64,000 bases of DNA, from positions 186,001 through 250,000 of the forward strand of contig CADAEK010000002.1 of the NCBI GenBank assembly GCA_902786925.1, in the 5' to 3' direction. The notes under the pieces are model-generated. The model worked only from the letters and a program-made list of their open reading frames with translations. It was not told the origin of the DNA and did no database searches. Position numbers and translations under genes: made by a program. How positions within the stretch are numbered: position 1 is the first letter of the stretch; each line of letters starts with the position of its first letter. Below are positions 8,069 to 18,100 of this stretch, in pieces. This DNA comes from an uncultured Bacteroidales bacterium. GTDB taxonomy: Bacteria; Bacteroidota; Bacteroidia; Bacteroidales; Bacteroidaceae.

Positions 8069-8806
8069 TTATGAGCGGTACTTCTCGTCTAGACCGCCGT
8101 TGATGATATCAAATACTTCCTGCATGATGACGGGGGTCTGCTTGCCTTTGCGTTCCTCTGCGGTGATAGGCTTGTGGATGGTCAGCGTGACGGTACCCCT
8201 GTTGACTGATTTATCGTTGCGGCTGAATACATCGAAAGAGCCATTGATGGTGAGGGGCACGATGGGGAGACCGATTTCATTGGCGAGCATGAAAGAGCCG
8301 CGTTTGAAAGGGGCCATTTTACCTGTGTGTGTGCGTGTGCCTTCGGGGAAGATGACCATGGACATGCCGCCTTGGAGTGTCTCGCGAGACTGTTGCACAG
8401 CTTTGGAAATGCCTGATATGCCATCTGCCAAATAGATTTGCTTGCACTTGGTGCAGGCATAGCCTACAAAGGGAATCTTGCGCAGGTATTCTTTCATCAT
8501 CCACTTGAAATTGTGGCCAAGGTATCCGTAGACCAGAAAAATGTCATAATAGCCTTGGTGATTGGCGAGAAATACGTAGCTGTCTTCTTTCTTGATATTC
8601 TCGCGTCCTTCTATTTTTACGCGTAGCAGAAAGAGCCAAAAGGCGCACTTCGACCAAAATTTGGGCAGATAGTATGACACAATGTCGGTGTCGCCAAGAA
8701 AGCCTGCGATGATGACGCTGGTGGACACGAATATGGTGATGAGAACGAATATCGGAAGGGCGATACAGAAAGAGTAAACCTTATAAAGAATGTTTAAGAA
8801 ACTCAT
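8069..8806 (-). CDS. plsC: 1-acyl-sn-glycerol-3-phosphate acyltransferase
   Basis: A 245-residue PlsC-family acyltransferase that makes phosphatidic acid at the inner membrane. The catalytic HX4D box is NHQGYYD (His83, Asp88) and the phosphate-binding box is FPEGTR (153-158). A hydrophobic N-terminal helix (residues 13-36) anchors it. It is the last gene of a minus-strand run that starts with the polyprenol-phosphate mannosyltransferase-like gene; a 40-bp gap separates it from the metallophosphoesterase upstream. Confidence 0.92.
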   Translation of the reverse strand: MSFLNILYKVYSFCIALPIFVLITIFVSTSVIIAGFLGDTDIVSYYLPKFWSKCAFWLFLLRVKIEGRENIKKEDSYVFLANHQGYYDIFLVYGYLGHNFKWMMKEYLRKIPFVGYACTKCKQIYLADGISGISKAVQQSRETLQGGMSMVIFPEGTRTHTGKMAPFKRGSFMLANEIGLPIVPLTINGSFDVFSRNDKSVNRGTVTLTIHKPITAEERKGKQTPVIMQEVFDIINGGLDEKYRS

Positions 8807-8846
8807 GTGTTGTTGATGTTGGAGGCTAAATAAGTTTTATGTGTTA

Positions 8847-10070
8847 TTATTGTTGTTTCTGGGGTGTCCCTCTTCTGAGGGTGATAACATTGATCTCGGG
8901 CCATGCTCCGAAGCGGAAAGGAAACATGACTGCACCGATGCCATCGCTGACATTGAGAACTTGGTTTCCTTCTGCGTAGGCTCCTGACCATTCGCGGTAG
9001 ACATAGGAGACCGGTGACCAGCCGAAGACTTTGAACTGACCGGCATGTGTGTGTCCTGAGAGTGTCAGTTGAATATTGGTTCTTGGCAGAATGGCCCTTC
9101 TCCAGTGTGTGGGGTCATGGCTCATCAGTACGGTGAAGCATGAGCGTTTCAATCCTTTCATGGTCTTGGGCAAATCACCCAGCGCAGGCCATGGCGGGAG
9201 ACCATCGTTCTCTACTCCTGCAATGATGAGTGAGTCGTTGCCTCGGCGCAGAACACGATGCTCGTTGAGCAGCAATGTCCATCCATAATTGCGGATGCGC
9301 CGTTGAAGCTCTTCCACGTCTGCGTCGCGTTCTTTCTCGGTGGGGTATTTGATATACATGCTGTAATCATGGTTGCCCATCACCGCATAGACTCCATCAG
9401 GGGCGGAGAGTTTGCTGAGATCACGTTGGAATCCGTCCAACTCCATGCTTTGGTGATTCACTAAGTCGCCTGTGAAGAGGATTGCATCGCAATGCTGCGC
9501 ATTGATGAGTTCCACTATCTTCTTGGCGTCTTCTTCATGCCCATCGCGCAGAGTGCCGATGTGCATATCTGAGAACTGGGCAATGCGATAGCCCTCAAAG
9601 CGTTTTGGCAGGTCAGGGAAATAGAAAGTCTGCCGATGAATCACATAGTGATGCCTGCCCACGAAGTAGCCGAAACTCAGCAAGGCGATGGCAAAGATGG
9701 CCAGTGCCATTCCGATGATGCGGAAGATGCGGACGAAGATGCAGTCTCCTTCTTCTTCTCGGTTCTTGGCTCCTCTACTGACAATCCAGTTGATAGCATG
9801 TCCAACCCCATCCCATAGCATGAATAGCGCTTTGGGTGCACAACAGGCTAAGAAGAAAAACATGAAGATGCTCACCCAAGCCTGATGGTCAGGCTTCATG
9901 TCGTTGCTTCCAATGATGATGCCTGCTGCAATCGCAATGAGTAGTGAAGGTGCGAACCACAACAGACGTATCCATCGCTTCTTCGTCCACCGACGCGCGT
10001 ACATATAATATATGTATAAATCGGGCAACGAAAGCAATGCACAAATCAATATGAGAATCCTTAGCAGCAT
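8847..10070 (-). CDS. Membrane-anchored metallophosphoesterase
   Basis: 407 residues. Four hydrophobic segments fill the first ~140 residues, then a calcineurin-like phosphoesterase domain has the expected metal-binding blocks in order: SDMHIG (Asp168, His170), GDLVNH, GNHDY and SGHTHAGQF. The substrate is not predictable; relatives include lipid-linked phosphate hydrolases. Its start overlaps the end of the MetH reactivation-domain gene by 10 bp, so translation is probably coupled. The downstream neighbour is plsC. Confidence 0.88.
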   Translation of the reverse strand: MLLRILILICALLSLPDLYIYYMYARRWTKKRWIRLLWFAPSLLIAIAAGIIIGSNDMKPDHQAWVSIFMFFFLACCAPKALFMLWDGVGHAINWIVSRGAKNREEEGDCIFVRIFRIIGMALAIFAIALLSFGYFVGRHHYVIHRQTFYFPDLPKRFEGYRIAQFSDMHIGTLRDGHEEDAKKIVELINAQHCDAILFTGDLVNHQSMELDGFQRDLSKLSAPDGVYAVMGNHDYSMYIKYPTEKERDADVEELQRRIRNYGWTLLLNEHRVLRRGNDSLIIAGVENDGLPPWPALGDLPKTMKGLKRSCFTVLMSHDPTHWRRAILPRTNIQLTLSGHTHAGQFKVFGWSPVSYVYREWSGAYAEGNQVLNVSDGIGAVMFPFRFGAWPEINVITLRRGTPQKQQ

Positions 10071-10900
10071 TGAATGTATTTATTGATTTCTTCTACAGTC
10101 ATATGACGCCTTTGGGCATAGTCTCGCAATTGTGTCTCGTCCACATTCCCTACGGAGAAGTAGCGTGCCTGTGGCAGACTAATCATCAATCCACTTACAG
10201 AAGCATGGGGACGCATCATAGCCGAAGTCGTTAGTGTCACGCCGATGCTCTTCAACCCTAAAATCTCATCGATGAGGTAGTTGATAGAGATGTCTGGAAG
10301 GCAAGGATAGCCTACGGCAGGGCGAATTCCTTGGAACTTCTCTTGGTGCAGCTCGCTGATAGTCAAGTCCTCTTGTGGCGCGTAACCCCAGATGGTTCGT
10401 CTCACCTCCTGATGTAAACGCTCCGTACCGGCTTCTGCTAATCGGTCGGCTAATGTTTGTAGTAACATCCCATTGAAATCATCATTCGGATAGGTTTTGT
10501 TCACATCAATAGCTGTTGACGAGGCAAAGATGCCAATCTTGTCCTGCTTGATAACAGACTTAGGACGGATAAAGTCGCTTAGGCATAAGCAGTTCCCGTC
10601 TTTGTCTGGAGTTTGTTGGCGCAGCATGGGAAGACGGATAGGGTCCCCAAAAGGATGGGCCTGTCCACACTCGCATGGGCGAGTTCTCTGCACTACGATA
10701 TCATCTCCGTCGCTGTAGGCCGGTAATATTTCTACGACACATTTGACTTTTAGGTATGGCTGCAAGTGCTTGAGCATCTGCTGCGCCTCCGCATAGAGCC
10801 GTTGCCCCTCGTCCGACTGCTGTGGCACGGACCAAGCGTGGAAGAAGTACACCCAATTAATGTAGGCAGCCACGTCGCTAATGCGGTAGTCCTTTCTCAA
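10061..10900 (-). CDS. Stand-alone methionine synthase (MetH) reactivation domain
   Basis: The 279-residue protein corresponds to the C-terminal SAM-binding activation domain of cobalamin-dependent MetH. It shows the RPAVGYPCLPD block that contacts SAM, the VSGL segment, and ARYF near the end. In the full enzyme this domain drives reductive methylation of inactive cob(II)alamin. None of the homocysteine, folate or B12 modules is present or nearby, so the protein probably acts in trans on a separately encoded MetH. It lies 8 bp from pyrC and overlaps the phosphoesterase by 10 bp. Confidence 0.88.
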   Translation of the reverse strand: MRKDYRISDVAAYINWVYFFHAWSVPQQSDEGQRLYAEAQQMLKHLQPYLKVKCVVEILPAYSDGDDIVVQRTRPCECGQAHPFGDPIRLPMLRQQTPDKDGNCLCLSDFIRPKSVIKQDKIGIFASSTAIDVNKTYPNDDFNGMLLQTLADRLAEAGTERLHQEVRRTIWGYAPQEDLTISELHQEKFQGIRPAVGYPCLPDISINYLIDEILGLKSIGVTLTTSAMMRPHASVSGLMISLPQARYFSVGNVDETQLRDYAQRRHMTVEEINKYIQCC

Positions 10901-10908
10901 AGCTGAAT

Positions 10909-12255
10909 TTATGAGGGGTTCTTGAATCTCAGTTCTTTGCCTCTGATGCCATCCACTACTATGCCATCACTATAAGCAGTAATTCCATTCACGATGGTAC
11001 GGCGCACTCTCCATTTGAACACGCGCTCATCCATGGGCGTCCAGCCGCATTTTGTGTAATATCGGCCTTCCTTCACCTGCCAATTAGCATGAGGGTCAAC
11101 CAATGCTAAGTCTGCGTAATAGCCGGGGCGGATAAAACCGCGTTTCTCGATATGAAACAGTTGGGCAGGGTTGTGCGACATTAGGTATGGTATACGTTCG
11201 ATAGGTAATACGCCTTCATCGCTCATTTCCAACATTGATACCAGTGAGAACTGAATCATGGGCATGCCTGACGCTGCTTTCAATGCGCCTCCTTTTTTCT
11301 CTTCTTCCATATGTGGAGCATGGTCTGTAGCTACCACATCAATGAGCCCATTGGTCAGGGCTGCCCGCAGAGCTGCTCTGTCTTCAGGAGTCTTGATGGC
11401 GGGGTTGCACTTGATGCGAGTCCCCATCGTGTCATAGTCCTCTGTAGTGAACATCAGGTGGGCAATAACTGCTTCAGCTGTGATCTTCTTCTCTGCCAAA
11501 GGCTTGTTCTCGAACAGTTCCAGTTCTTTGGCTGTAGAGATGTGAGCGATGTGTAATCGAGCGCCAGTCTCTTTCGCCATTTGAACGGCTAAGCGTGAAG
11601 ATTCGTAGCAAGCTTCCACGCTGCGGATGCGGGAGTGGTAGCGTACGGGGAAATCATTCTGTCCTTTGTATTTCTTCTTGAAGAGTCGGATATTGGCTTC
11701 AATGATGGAGGTGTCCTCACAATGCGCCATCAGCAACAATGGTGACGTAGCGAAGATGCGGCGTAAAGACTCTTCTCTATCTACCAGCATGTTGCCTGTA
11801 CTGCTGCCCATGAAGACCTTGACGCCTGGCACCCGTGTAGCATCTAATAGCTGCAAAGTGTCCACATTGTCGTTCGTGGCTCCGAAATAGAAAGAATAGT
11901 TCACACGACTGTTCTGGGCAGCCAATTGAAACTTTTCTTCTAATAACTGGATGGTAGTTGTTGGCGGATTGGTGTTAGGCATCTCCATGTAAGATGTCAC
12001 ACCACCAGCCGCAGCAGTTCTGCTTTCACTGGCAATATCTGCTTTGTGGGTCAACCCAGGCTCACGGAAGTGCACATGGTCGTCAATCACACCAGGGAAC
12101 AGATACAAGCCTGTGGCGTCAATCTCAAGGTCGTATGTTTGAGTAGAGTCGTCACCTTCTAGTACCTGCTGGATCATCTCGTCTTCTATCACCACAGAAC
12201 CGACGAACTTGCGTCCCTCGTTCACTATTGTTGCATTTCTGATGATTGTTCTCAT
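10909..12255 (-). CDS. pyrC: Dihydroorotase
   Basis: A 448-residue type I dihydroorotase, catalysing the third step of pyrimidine synthesis (carbamoyl aspartate to dihydroorotate). The metal-binding DHVHFREPG (His60, His62), MAHCED, HIAHIST and the catalytic ATDHAPH block are all present. The length is normal for the class. It sits second in the minus-strand run, 20 bp after the mannosyltransferase-like gene and 8 bp before the MetH-domain gene, which is a mixed-function operon. Confidence 0.95.
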   Translation of the reverse strand: MRTIIRNATIVNEGRKFVGSVVIEDEMIQQVLEGDDSTQTYDLEIDATGLYLFPGVIDDHVHFREPGLTHKADIASESRTAAAGGVTSYMEMPNTNPPTTTIQLLEEKFQLAAQNSRVNYSFYFGATNDNVDTLQLLDATRVPGVKVFMGSSTGNMLVDREESLRRIFATSPLLLMAHCEDTSIIEANIRLFKKKYKGQNDFPVRYHSRIRSVEACYESSRLAVQMAKETGARLHIAHISTAKELELFENKPLAEKKITAEAVIAHLMFTTEDYDTMGTRIKCNPAIKTPEDRAALRAALTNGLIDVVATDHAPHMEEEKKGGALKAASGMPMIQFSLVSMLEMSDEGVLPIERIPYLMSHNPAQLFHIEKRGFIRPGYYADLALVDPHANWQVKEGRYYTKCGWTPMDERVFKWRVRRTIVNGITAYSDGIVVDGIRGKELRFKNPS

Positions 12256-12275
12256 TCGGTATTAGTTAGTCCACA

Positions 12276-13043
12276 TTAGTTTTGTTTCATCTGCTTGTCG
12301 ATGGGCTTCGGGTATTTGCGGAACCAGCCGTCCCAACGCAGACGCATCACGCCAAAAAACGCTTCACCGAAAATCCCGCTGTTCATCTTCGACACTCCTT
12401 CTACGCGGTTGACGAAGATGACAGGCACTTCCTTAATCTTGAAGCCACATTTGTATGTAGTAAACTTCATCTCAATTTGGAAAGCATATCCCTTGAAGCG
12501 AATCGCGTCAAGGTCAATTGTCTCCAGCACACGGCGTTTGTAGCATTTAAAACCAGCTGTTGTGTCATGCACCTGAAAGCCTGTGATGAAACGTACGTAT
12601 TTCGAAGCAAAATATGACATGAGGACACGTCCCATGGGCCAATTGACCACATTGACGCCCGACACGTAACGGCTGCCGATAGCCAAATCATACCCCTCAT
12701 CAGCACATGCTGAATAAAGACGAGGCAGGTCGCTGGGAGCATGCGAGAAGTCGGCATCCATCTCGAAGATGTAGTCGTATCCTTGCGCCAAGCCCCATTT
12801 GAAACCTGCAATATAGGCAGTTCCAAGCCCCAGTTTCCCTGTGCGCTCCAGTATGAATAGGCGGTCAGAAAACTCATCCTGTATCAGCCCTTTCACAATA
12901 GCAGCGGTGCCGTCAGGTGAACCGTCATCAATGACCAGAATGTGAAAACATTTCTCCAACGCAAACACCGCACGGATGATCTTCTCAATATTCTCCCGCT
13001 CATTATAGGTTGGAATGATAACGATACTGTCGCTTTTATTCAT
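12276..13043 (-). CDS. Polyprenol-phosphate mannosyltransferase-like GT2
   Basis: A 255-residue family 2 glycosyltransferase. IIPTYNERENIEKII opens the nucleotide-sugar fold, EMDADFSH is the DxD metal site, and AIGSRYVSG and CYKRRVL are typical of dolichol/polyprenol-phosphate mannose synthases. It lacks the C-terminal membrane helices of the longer class. I place the start at MNKSDS, which follows a -7 box (TAACTTTG, 13078-13071); the longer frame would begin upstream of the promoter. It leads the pyrC-plsC gene run. Confidence 0.85.
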   Translation of the reverse strand: MNKSDSIVIIPTYNERENIEKIIRAVFALEKCFHILVIDDGSPDGTAAIVKGLIQDEFSDRLFILERTGKLGLGTAYIAGFKWGLAQGYDYIFEMDADFSHAPSDLPRLYSACADEGYDLAIGSRYVSGVNVVNWPMGRVLMSYFASKYVRFITGFQVHDTTAGFKCYKRRVLETIDLDAIRFKGYAFQIEMKFTTYKCGFKIKEVPVIFVNRVEGVSKMNSGIFGEAFFGVMRLRWDGWFRKYPKPIDKQMKQN

Positions 13044-13070
13044 GTCAAAAGGTCGTTTTTCTTTATTTTG

Positions 13071-13078
13071 CAAAGTTA
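13071..13078 (-). promoter_or_regulatory. -7 box for the pyrC-plsC gene run
   Basis: TAACTTTG on the minus strand matches TAnnTTTG and lies about 28 bp before the first start codon. Confidence 0.65.
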
Positions 13079-13272
13079 ACATAAACCGCCCACTCCTCAA
13101 AATAAAAGGGTTTATTTTTTGTTAAAGTGGCTTAAAAATAGGGCGTTCCGACATGATTATGGTAGTGCGATGTTGCGTGTGATGAACCCGTAAGCACGTT
13201 AAACAAACTTAAAAGCGACTAATGGGACGCTTTTGTTTCCTGTTTTGTCCTTTCAGTTTAAAGGCTTTTCTG

Positions 13273-13280
13273 TATCTTTG
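13273..13280 (+). promoter_or_regulatory. -7 box for inositol-phosphate synthase
   Basis: TATCTTTG matches the consensus. A TTTG at 13244-13247 is spaced 25 bp away, longer than usual. Confidence 0.6.
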
Positions 13281-13323
13281 CAACAATTTGTGAATAATCG
13301 ATTAAATAACAATAAACTCAAAA

Positions 13324-14652
13324 ATGGAAAATCAAAACGTGAAACCTGCAGAAGGTAAACTCGGCATCATGGTCGTGGGATTGGGTGCCGTCACTTCTAC
13401 TTTCATGACAGGTGTGTTGATGGCTCGCAAGGGACTTGCCAAGCCAGTGGGTTCAATGACTCAGTATGACAAGATTCGTGTGGGCAAGGGCGCTTCGAAG
13501 AGATATCTTTCTTATTCGGAGATTGTTCCGATGGCGAAACTGGATGATATAGTGTTTGGCGCATGGGATGTATATCCTGCTAACGCTTTTCAAAGCGCTA
13601 TGTATGCAGAAGTGCTTCAGGAGAAAGATATTCTTCCGGTAAAGGACGAACTTGAAAAGATAGTGCCTTTCAAGGCAGCGTTTGACAAGAACTTTGCCAA
13701 GCGTCTCGATGGTGACAATGTGAAGCAGTGTGCGACTCGTTGGGATATGGTTGAGGCTCTTCGTGCCGACATCCGCAAGTTCAAGGCAGACAATAATTGC
13801 TCGCGCATCGTTGTGGCTTGGGCTGCTTCTACCGAAATTTATGTAGAGCCTAATATGGAAGTGCATGACACACTTGCCCATCTTGAGGCTGCTATGAAGG
13901 CCAATGACACGAAGAACATAGCTCCTTCCATGTGTTACGCATACGCAGCGCTCGCTGAAGGTGCACCCTTCATCATGGGCGCCCCCAACACCACCGTCGA
14001 TATTCCTGCCATGTGGGAAATGTCGGAGAAGTTGGGACTTCCAATTGCAGGCAAAGACTTCAAGACGGGTCAGACGCTTGTGAAGTCAGGTTTCGCTCCC
14101 ATCATTGGCACGCGCTGCTTGGGCCTCAATGGCTGGTTCTCTACCAACATTCTTGGTAATCGTGATGGCTTAGTACTCGATGAGCCTGCCAACTTCCGTA
14201 CGAAGGAGGTCAGCAAACTTTCTACACTTGAGACCATCCTCAAGCCCGAAGCTCAGCCCGACCTCTATGGTCATGGCAACGATGAAGACAACCAGTACTA
14301 CCACAAGGTGCGCATCAACTACTATCCTCCACGCAACGACAACAAGGAAGGTTGGGACAACATCGACATCTTTGGTTGGATGAACTATCCCATGCAGATT
14401 AAGATCAACTTCCTCTGCCGCGACTCCATCCTTGCCGCACCGCTGCTGCTCGACCTCTGTCTGCTCAGCGACCTCGCTGCACGTGCCGGCCGTAGTGGCA
14501 TCCAGCGCTTCCTCTCCTTCTTCCTTAAGGCTCCTATGCACGATTACACGCAAGGTGAGGAGCCTGTCAACCATCTCTTCCAGCAATACACCATGCTGAA
14601 GAACGCCATCCGTGAGATGGGTGGCTATGAGGCTGACGAGGAGATAGATTAA
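13324..14652 (+). CDS. Myo-inositol-1-phosphate synthase
   Basis: A 442-residue NAD-dependent inositol-3-phosphate synthase, converting glucose-6-phosphate to inositol phosphate. The Rossmann motif VVGLGAVTS lies near residue 20. VAWAASTEIYV, the GAPNTT segment and NYPMQIKINF are family blocks around the active site. In Bacteroidales this enzyme feeds inositol phospholipid and inositol sphingolipid synthesis. The partner synthase is not in the window. The gene stands alone between its own promoter and a strong hairpin at 14681. Confidence 0.93.
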   Translation: MENQNVKPAEGKLGIMVVGLGAVTSTFMTGVLMARKGLAKPVGSMTQYDKIRVGKGASKRYLSYSEIVPMAKLDDIVFGAWDVYPANAFQSAMYAEVLQEKDILPVKDELEKIVPFKAAFDKNFAKRLDGDNVKQCATRWDMVEALRADIRKFKADNNCSRIVVAWAASTEIYVEPNMEVHDTLAHLEAAMKANDTKNIAPSMCYAYAALAEGAPFIMGAPNTTVDIPAMWEMSEKLGLPIAGKDFKTGQTLVKSGFAPIIGTRCLGLNGWFSTNILGNRDGLVLDEPANFRTKEVSKLSTLETILKPEAQPDLYGHGNDEDNQYYHKVRINYYPPRNDNKEGWDNIDIFGWMNYPMQIKINFLCRDSILAAPLLLDLCLLSDLAARAGRSGIQRFLSFFLKAPMHDYTQGEEPVNHLFQQYTMLKNAIREMGGYEADEEID

Positions 14653-14680
14653 TTGGATTCCTAAATGTTTTTACATTATA

Positions 14681-14718
14681 AGTGGCGGCAACATTGCTTA
14701 TGCGATGTTGCCGCCACT
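14681..14718. terminator. Strong hairpin between convergent genes
   Basis: A 14-bp perfect arm pair, AGTGGCGGCAACAT with ATGTTGCCGCCACT, has a short loop that pairs further. The T tract is weak. It lies between the inositol-phosphate synthase and the small membrane protein. Confidence 0.75.
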
Positions 14719-14746
14719 GTTTGTTGAGATTCAGTTTGTATTGGTC

Positions 14747-15088
14747 TCAAAACAACCATCCCTTCTTCCAAAGTATATAGGGAATTACAACCCATAAGAT
14801 GACCCATGCCACAAAGGTGAGTGCCTTCCAGCCGAATTGGTCGTACTTCGTGTTTTTGAAGTAATTTGTTACATAATGGGCACGGCCGCCTGTTCTGTCA
14901 TAAATGCGGTCTATGATGAGGTATGGGATAAGAACACAAATGACTAAGGCAACTGGTAGCCCGATGTGCATATTGGGTATTAGTTGATAGATGGGGATAA
15001 CAAGCCATAGACAAGGGGCAATAAGCATTCGCTTTCCAAATGTATTGGAGCCAAACACGAAATACAAGTAGTCATAGAGGTGTGGCAT
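14747..15088 (-). CDS. Small membrane protein of unknown function
   Basis: 113 residues with three hydrophobic segments (about 20-36, 41-59 and 88-108) and a polar loop with RIYDRTGGRAHYV between the second and third. I do not recognise the family. It lies 33 bp downstream of mfd on the same strand and may be read from that transcript. Its regular membrane pattern and the absence of a better frame favour a real gene. Confidence 0.65.
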   Translation of the reverse strand: MPHLYDYLYFVFGSNTFGKRMLIAPCLWLVIPIYQLIPNMHIGLPVALVICVLIPYLIIDRIYDRTGGRAHYVTNYFKNTKYDQFGWKALTFVAWVILWVVIPYILWKKGWLF

Positions 15089-15121
15089 ATCTTTATAGAG
15101 TTAGCAATGTGATGATGCGTG

Positions 15122-18100
15122 TTATTGTGCTTTTGCCTGTGCACCTTTCCCTTCCATCGCTTCCAGCACGCTCAGCGCTCCGTCCATGGTGCTGATGTTC
15201 TTGATGAGCAGCGATTTCCTCTCTCCGTCTCTTAATGTGCAGCCTCTGCCGTGTGAGGCGGCATAGTTGAGCACTTTCTCGAAGGCGCGGCTTTGGAAGT
15301 AGGCATCTTCGAGGGCAAAGTAGAGTATCATGCGTCCCATCTTGAGCACCACCTTCTCGATGCCGAGGCGCTGAGCGGCCCACTTGATAGGCATGACGGT
15401 AAGGAGAGACTCTCCCACAGCAGGGATTTGTCCGAAACGGTCGATGAGGCGCTTCTTGTAATCTTCCAGTTGTTTGGGCGAGGTAAGTGCGTCGAGTTCG
15501 CGGTAGAGGCTCATGCGCTCGCTGCTGCTGGGCACATACTCTTCGGGGAAGAATCCTTGGATGTCGCTCTCGATGTTCGTCTCGGTCACAAACTTCTCGC
15601 CGCTGATTCGTCCTTCCTCGTCCTTGTCTTCTTCGACAAAGAGGTCGCTGAACTCGTTGTCTTTCAACTCTGCTACAGCCTCGTTGAGTATCTTCTGGTA
15701 AGTCTCGTAGCCAAGGTCGGTGATGAAACCGCTTTGTTCCGCTCCCAGCATGTTGCCCGCACCACGGATGTCAAGGTCCTGCATGGCGATGTGGATACCG
15801 CTGCCAAGGTCGCTGAAGTTCTCTACGGCTTGCAAACGGCGGCGGGTCACGTCGTTGAGGGCTGCGAGTGGGGGAGCAATCAGGTAGCAGAATGCCTTCT
15901 TGTTGCCTCGTCCTACACGTCCGCGCATCTGGTGTATGTCGCTGAGTCCGTAGTTCTGTGCGCTATTGATGATGATGGTGTTGGCATTGGGCACGTCAAT
16001 GCCGTTCTCCACGATGGTAGTGGAGAGCATCACGTCGTAGTCGTAGTTCATGAAGTCGAGAATAATCTTCTCCAAGTCCTGTGGATTCATCTGCCCATGT
16101 CCCACACAAACACGTGCATCAGGCACATACTTGTGTATCATCTCTTCCAGTTCATGCAAGTTGCTGATTTTGTTGTTCACGATGAACACCTGTCCGTTGC
16201 GGCTCATCTCAAAGTTGATAGCTTCCGCAAAGATTTCGGGTGAGAACGTGTGTATCTCTGTTTGAATGGGGTAGCGGTTGGGTGGGGGAGTCTGGATGAT
16301 GGACAGGTCTCTGGCGCCCAAGAGCGAGAACTGTAAGGTGCGTGGAATGGGGGTAGCAGTCATGGTGAGCGTGTCCACGTTCACTTTCATGGCTCTTAAC
16401 TTCTCTTTGGTCGATACGCCAAACTTCTGCTCCTCATCGATGATGAGCAGTCCCAAGTCCTTGAACTGCACTTGCTTTCCTATCAACTTGTGGGTGCCGA
16501 TGATGATGTCCACCTTGCCTTCCTTGAGGTCGGCCAGCACCTGTTTCATGTCTTTGGCGCTGCGGGCTCGGGTCAAGTATTCTACACGCACAGGGAATTC
16601 TTTGAGGCGCGAGGAGAATGTCTTGTAGTGCTGGTAGGCCAGCACCGTCGTGGGTACCATCACCGCCACCTGCTTGCCGTCGGTGGCAGCCTTGAAGGCT
16701 GCGCGTATGGCCACTTCTGTCTTGCCAAAGCCCACGTCGCCGCACACGAGGCGGTCCATTGGGCGCGCCTTCTCCATGTCGGCTTTCACGTCCTGCGTGG
16801 CTTTCAGCTGGTCGGGCGTGTCTTCATAGGTAAAGCTGGCCTCCAGCTCATGCTGCATGTAGCTGTCCTTGCTGTATGCAAAACCTTTCTCCTTCAGTCG
16901 GGCGGCATAGAGTCGTATGAGGTCGCGGGCGATGTCCTTCACCTTCGTCTTCACGCGCTCCTTCATGCGTTCCCAAGCATTGCCGCCAATCCTGTTGAGC
17001 GTGGGCGGCTCGCCATCCTTGCCCTTGTACTTCGACACCTTGTGCAGCGAGTGGATAGACACATACACGGTGTCCTCGTTGCGGTAGATAATCTTAATCA
17101 TCTCCTGCATCACGTCGCCTTGGGGAACGCGCACCAGTCCTCCGAAACGTCCCACACCGTGGTCGATGTGCACCACGTAGTCGCCAATCTCAAACTGCTG
17201 TATCTCTTTCAGCGTCAGCGCCACTTTGCCACGATGCGCCTTGTCGCTCTTCAGACTGTACTTGTGGAAGCGGTCAAAGATTTGGTGGTCGGTGAAGAAG
17301 CACACCTTCAGTGTGTGGTCGATGAAGCCTTCGTGAATGGCTCGGTTGACAGGCGTGAAGTGAATGGCGTCCGCTTCAGTCTGTGCCATCTCCTCAAAGA
17401 TGTTCTGCAGTCGGGCTATCTGCTTCTCGCTGTCGGCAAAGATACTTATCTTGTAGCCCTCGTCCATCAGCCGGTGGAACTCTTGGCTCACCAGCTCGAA
17501 GTTCTTATGGAAGAGAGGTTGCGGAGCTGTGTGGAAATGTACAGACTTCTCATCTGTTGAGGCTCCTTGCTTCAGTTCCAATTGCCGGAACTGCACCATC
17601 TGCTTCATGAAGGTCGTCTCGTCGATGATGAATCGTGCGGTCAGAGCTTCGGCATTCGTTTCTGCTTCAAACTGAGCTTGGCTCGAAAAGCCCTCATCGT
17701 GTATCTGTGCTATCTTGTCACACACATACGCGATGCTCTGCGTCACCATCAGCGTGTCCTTTGGCAAGAATTCCAGAAACGAGATGTATTCCGTCCCGTC
17801 TGTCTTCATGGCCGGCACCACCGTCATCTGCTCCACCTTCCCTTGGCTCAGCTGACTCTGCACATCGAATGAACGGATGCTGTCCACCTCGTCGCCAAAG
17901 AAGTCGATGCGGTAGGGCATATCCGATGAGAATGAATACACGTCCACGATGCTGCCGCGCACAGCAAACTGCCCCGGCTCATACACATAGTCCACCCGCT
18001 GGAAGCCCAGTTCAAAGATGTGCTTCTCCAGTTGGGTGATGTCAAACAAGTCGCCCACCTTGATGGTCAGCGTGTTCTCGTCCAGTGCTTTCTTCGACAC

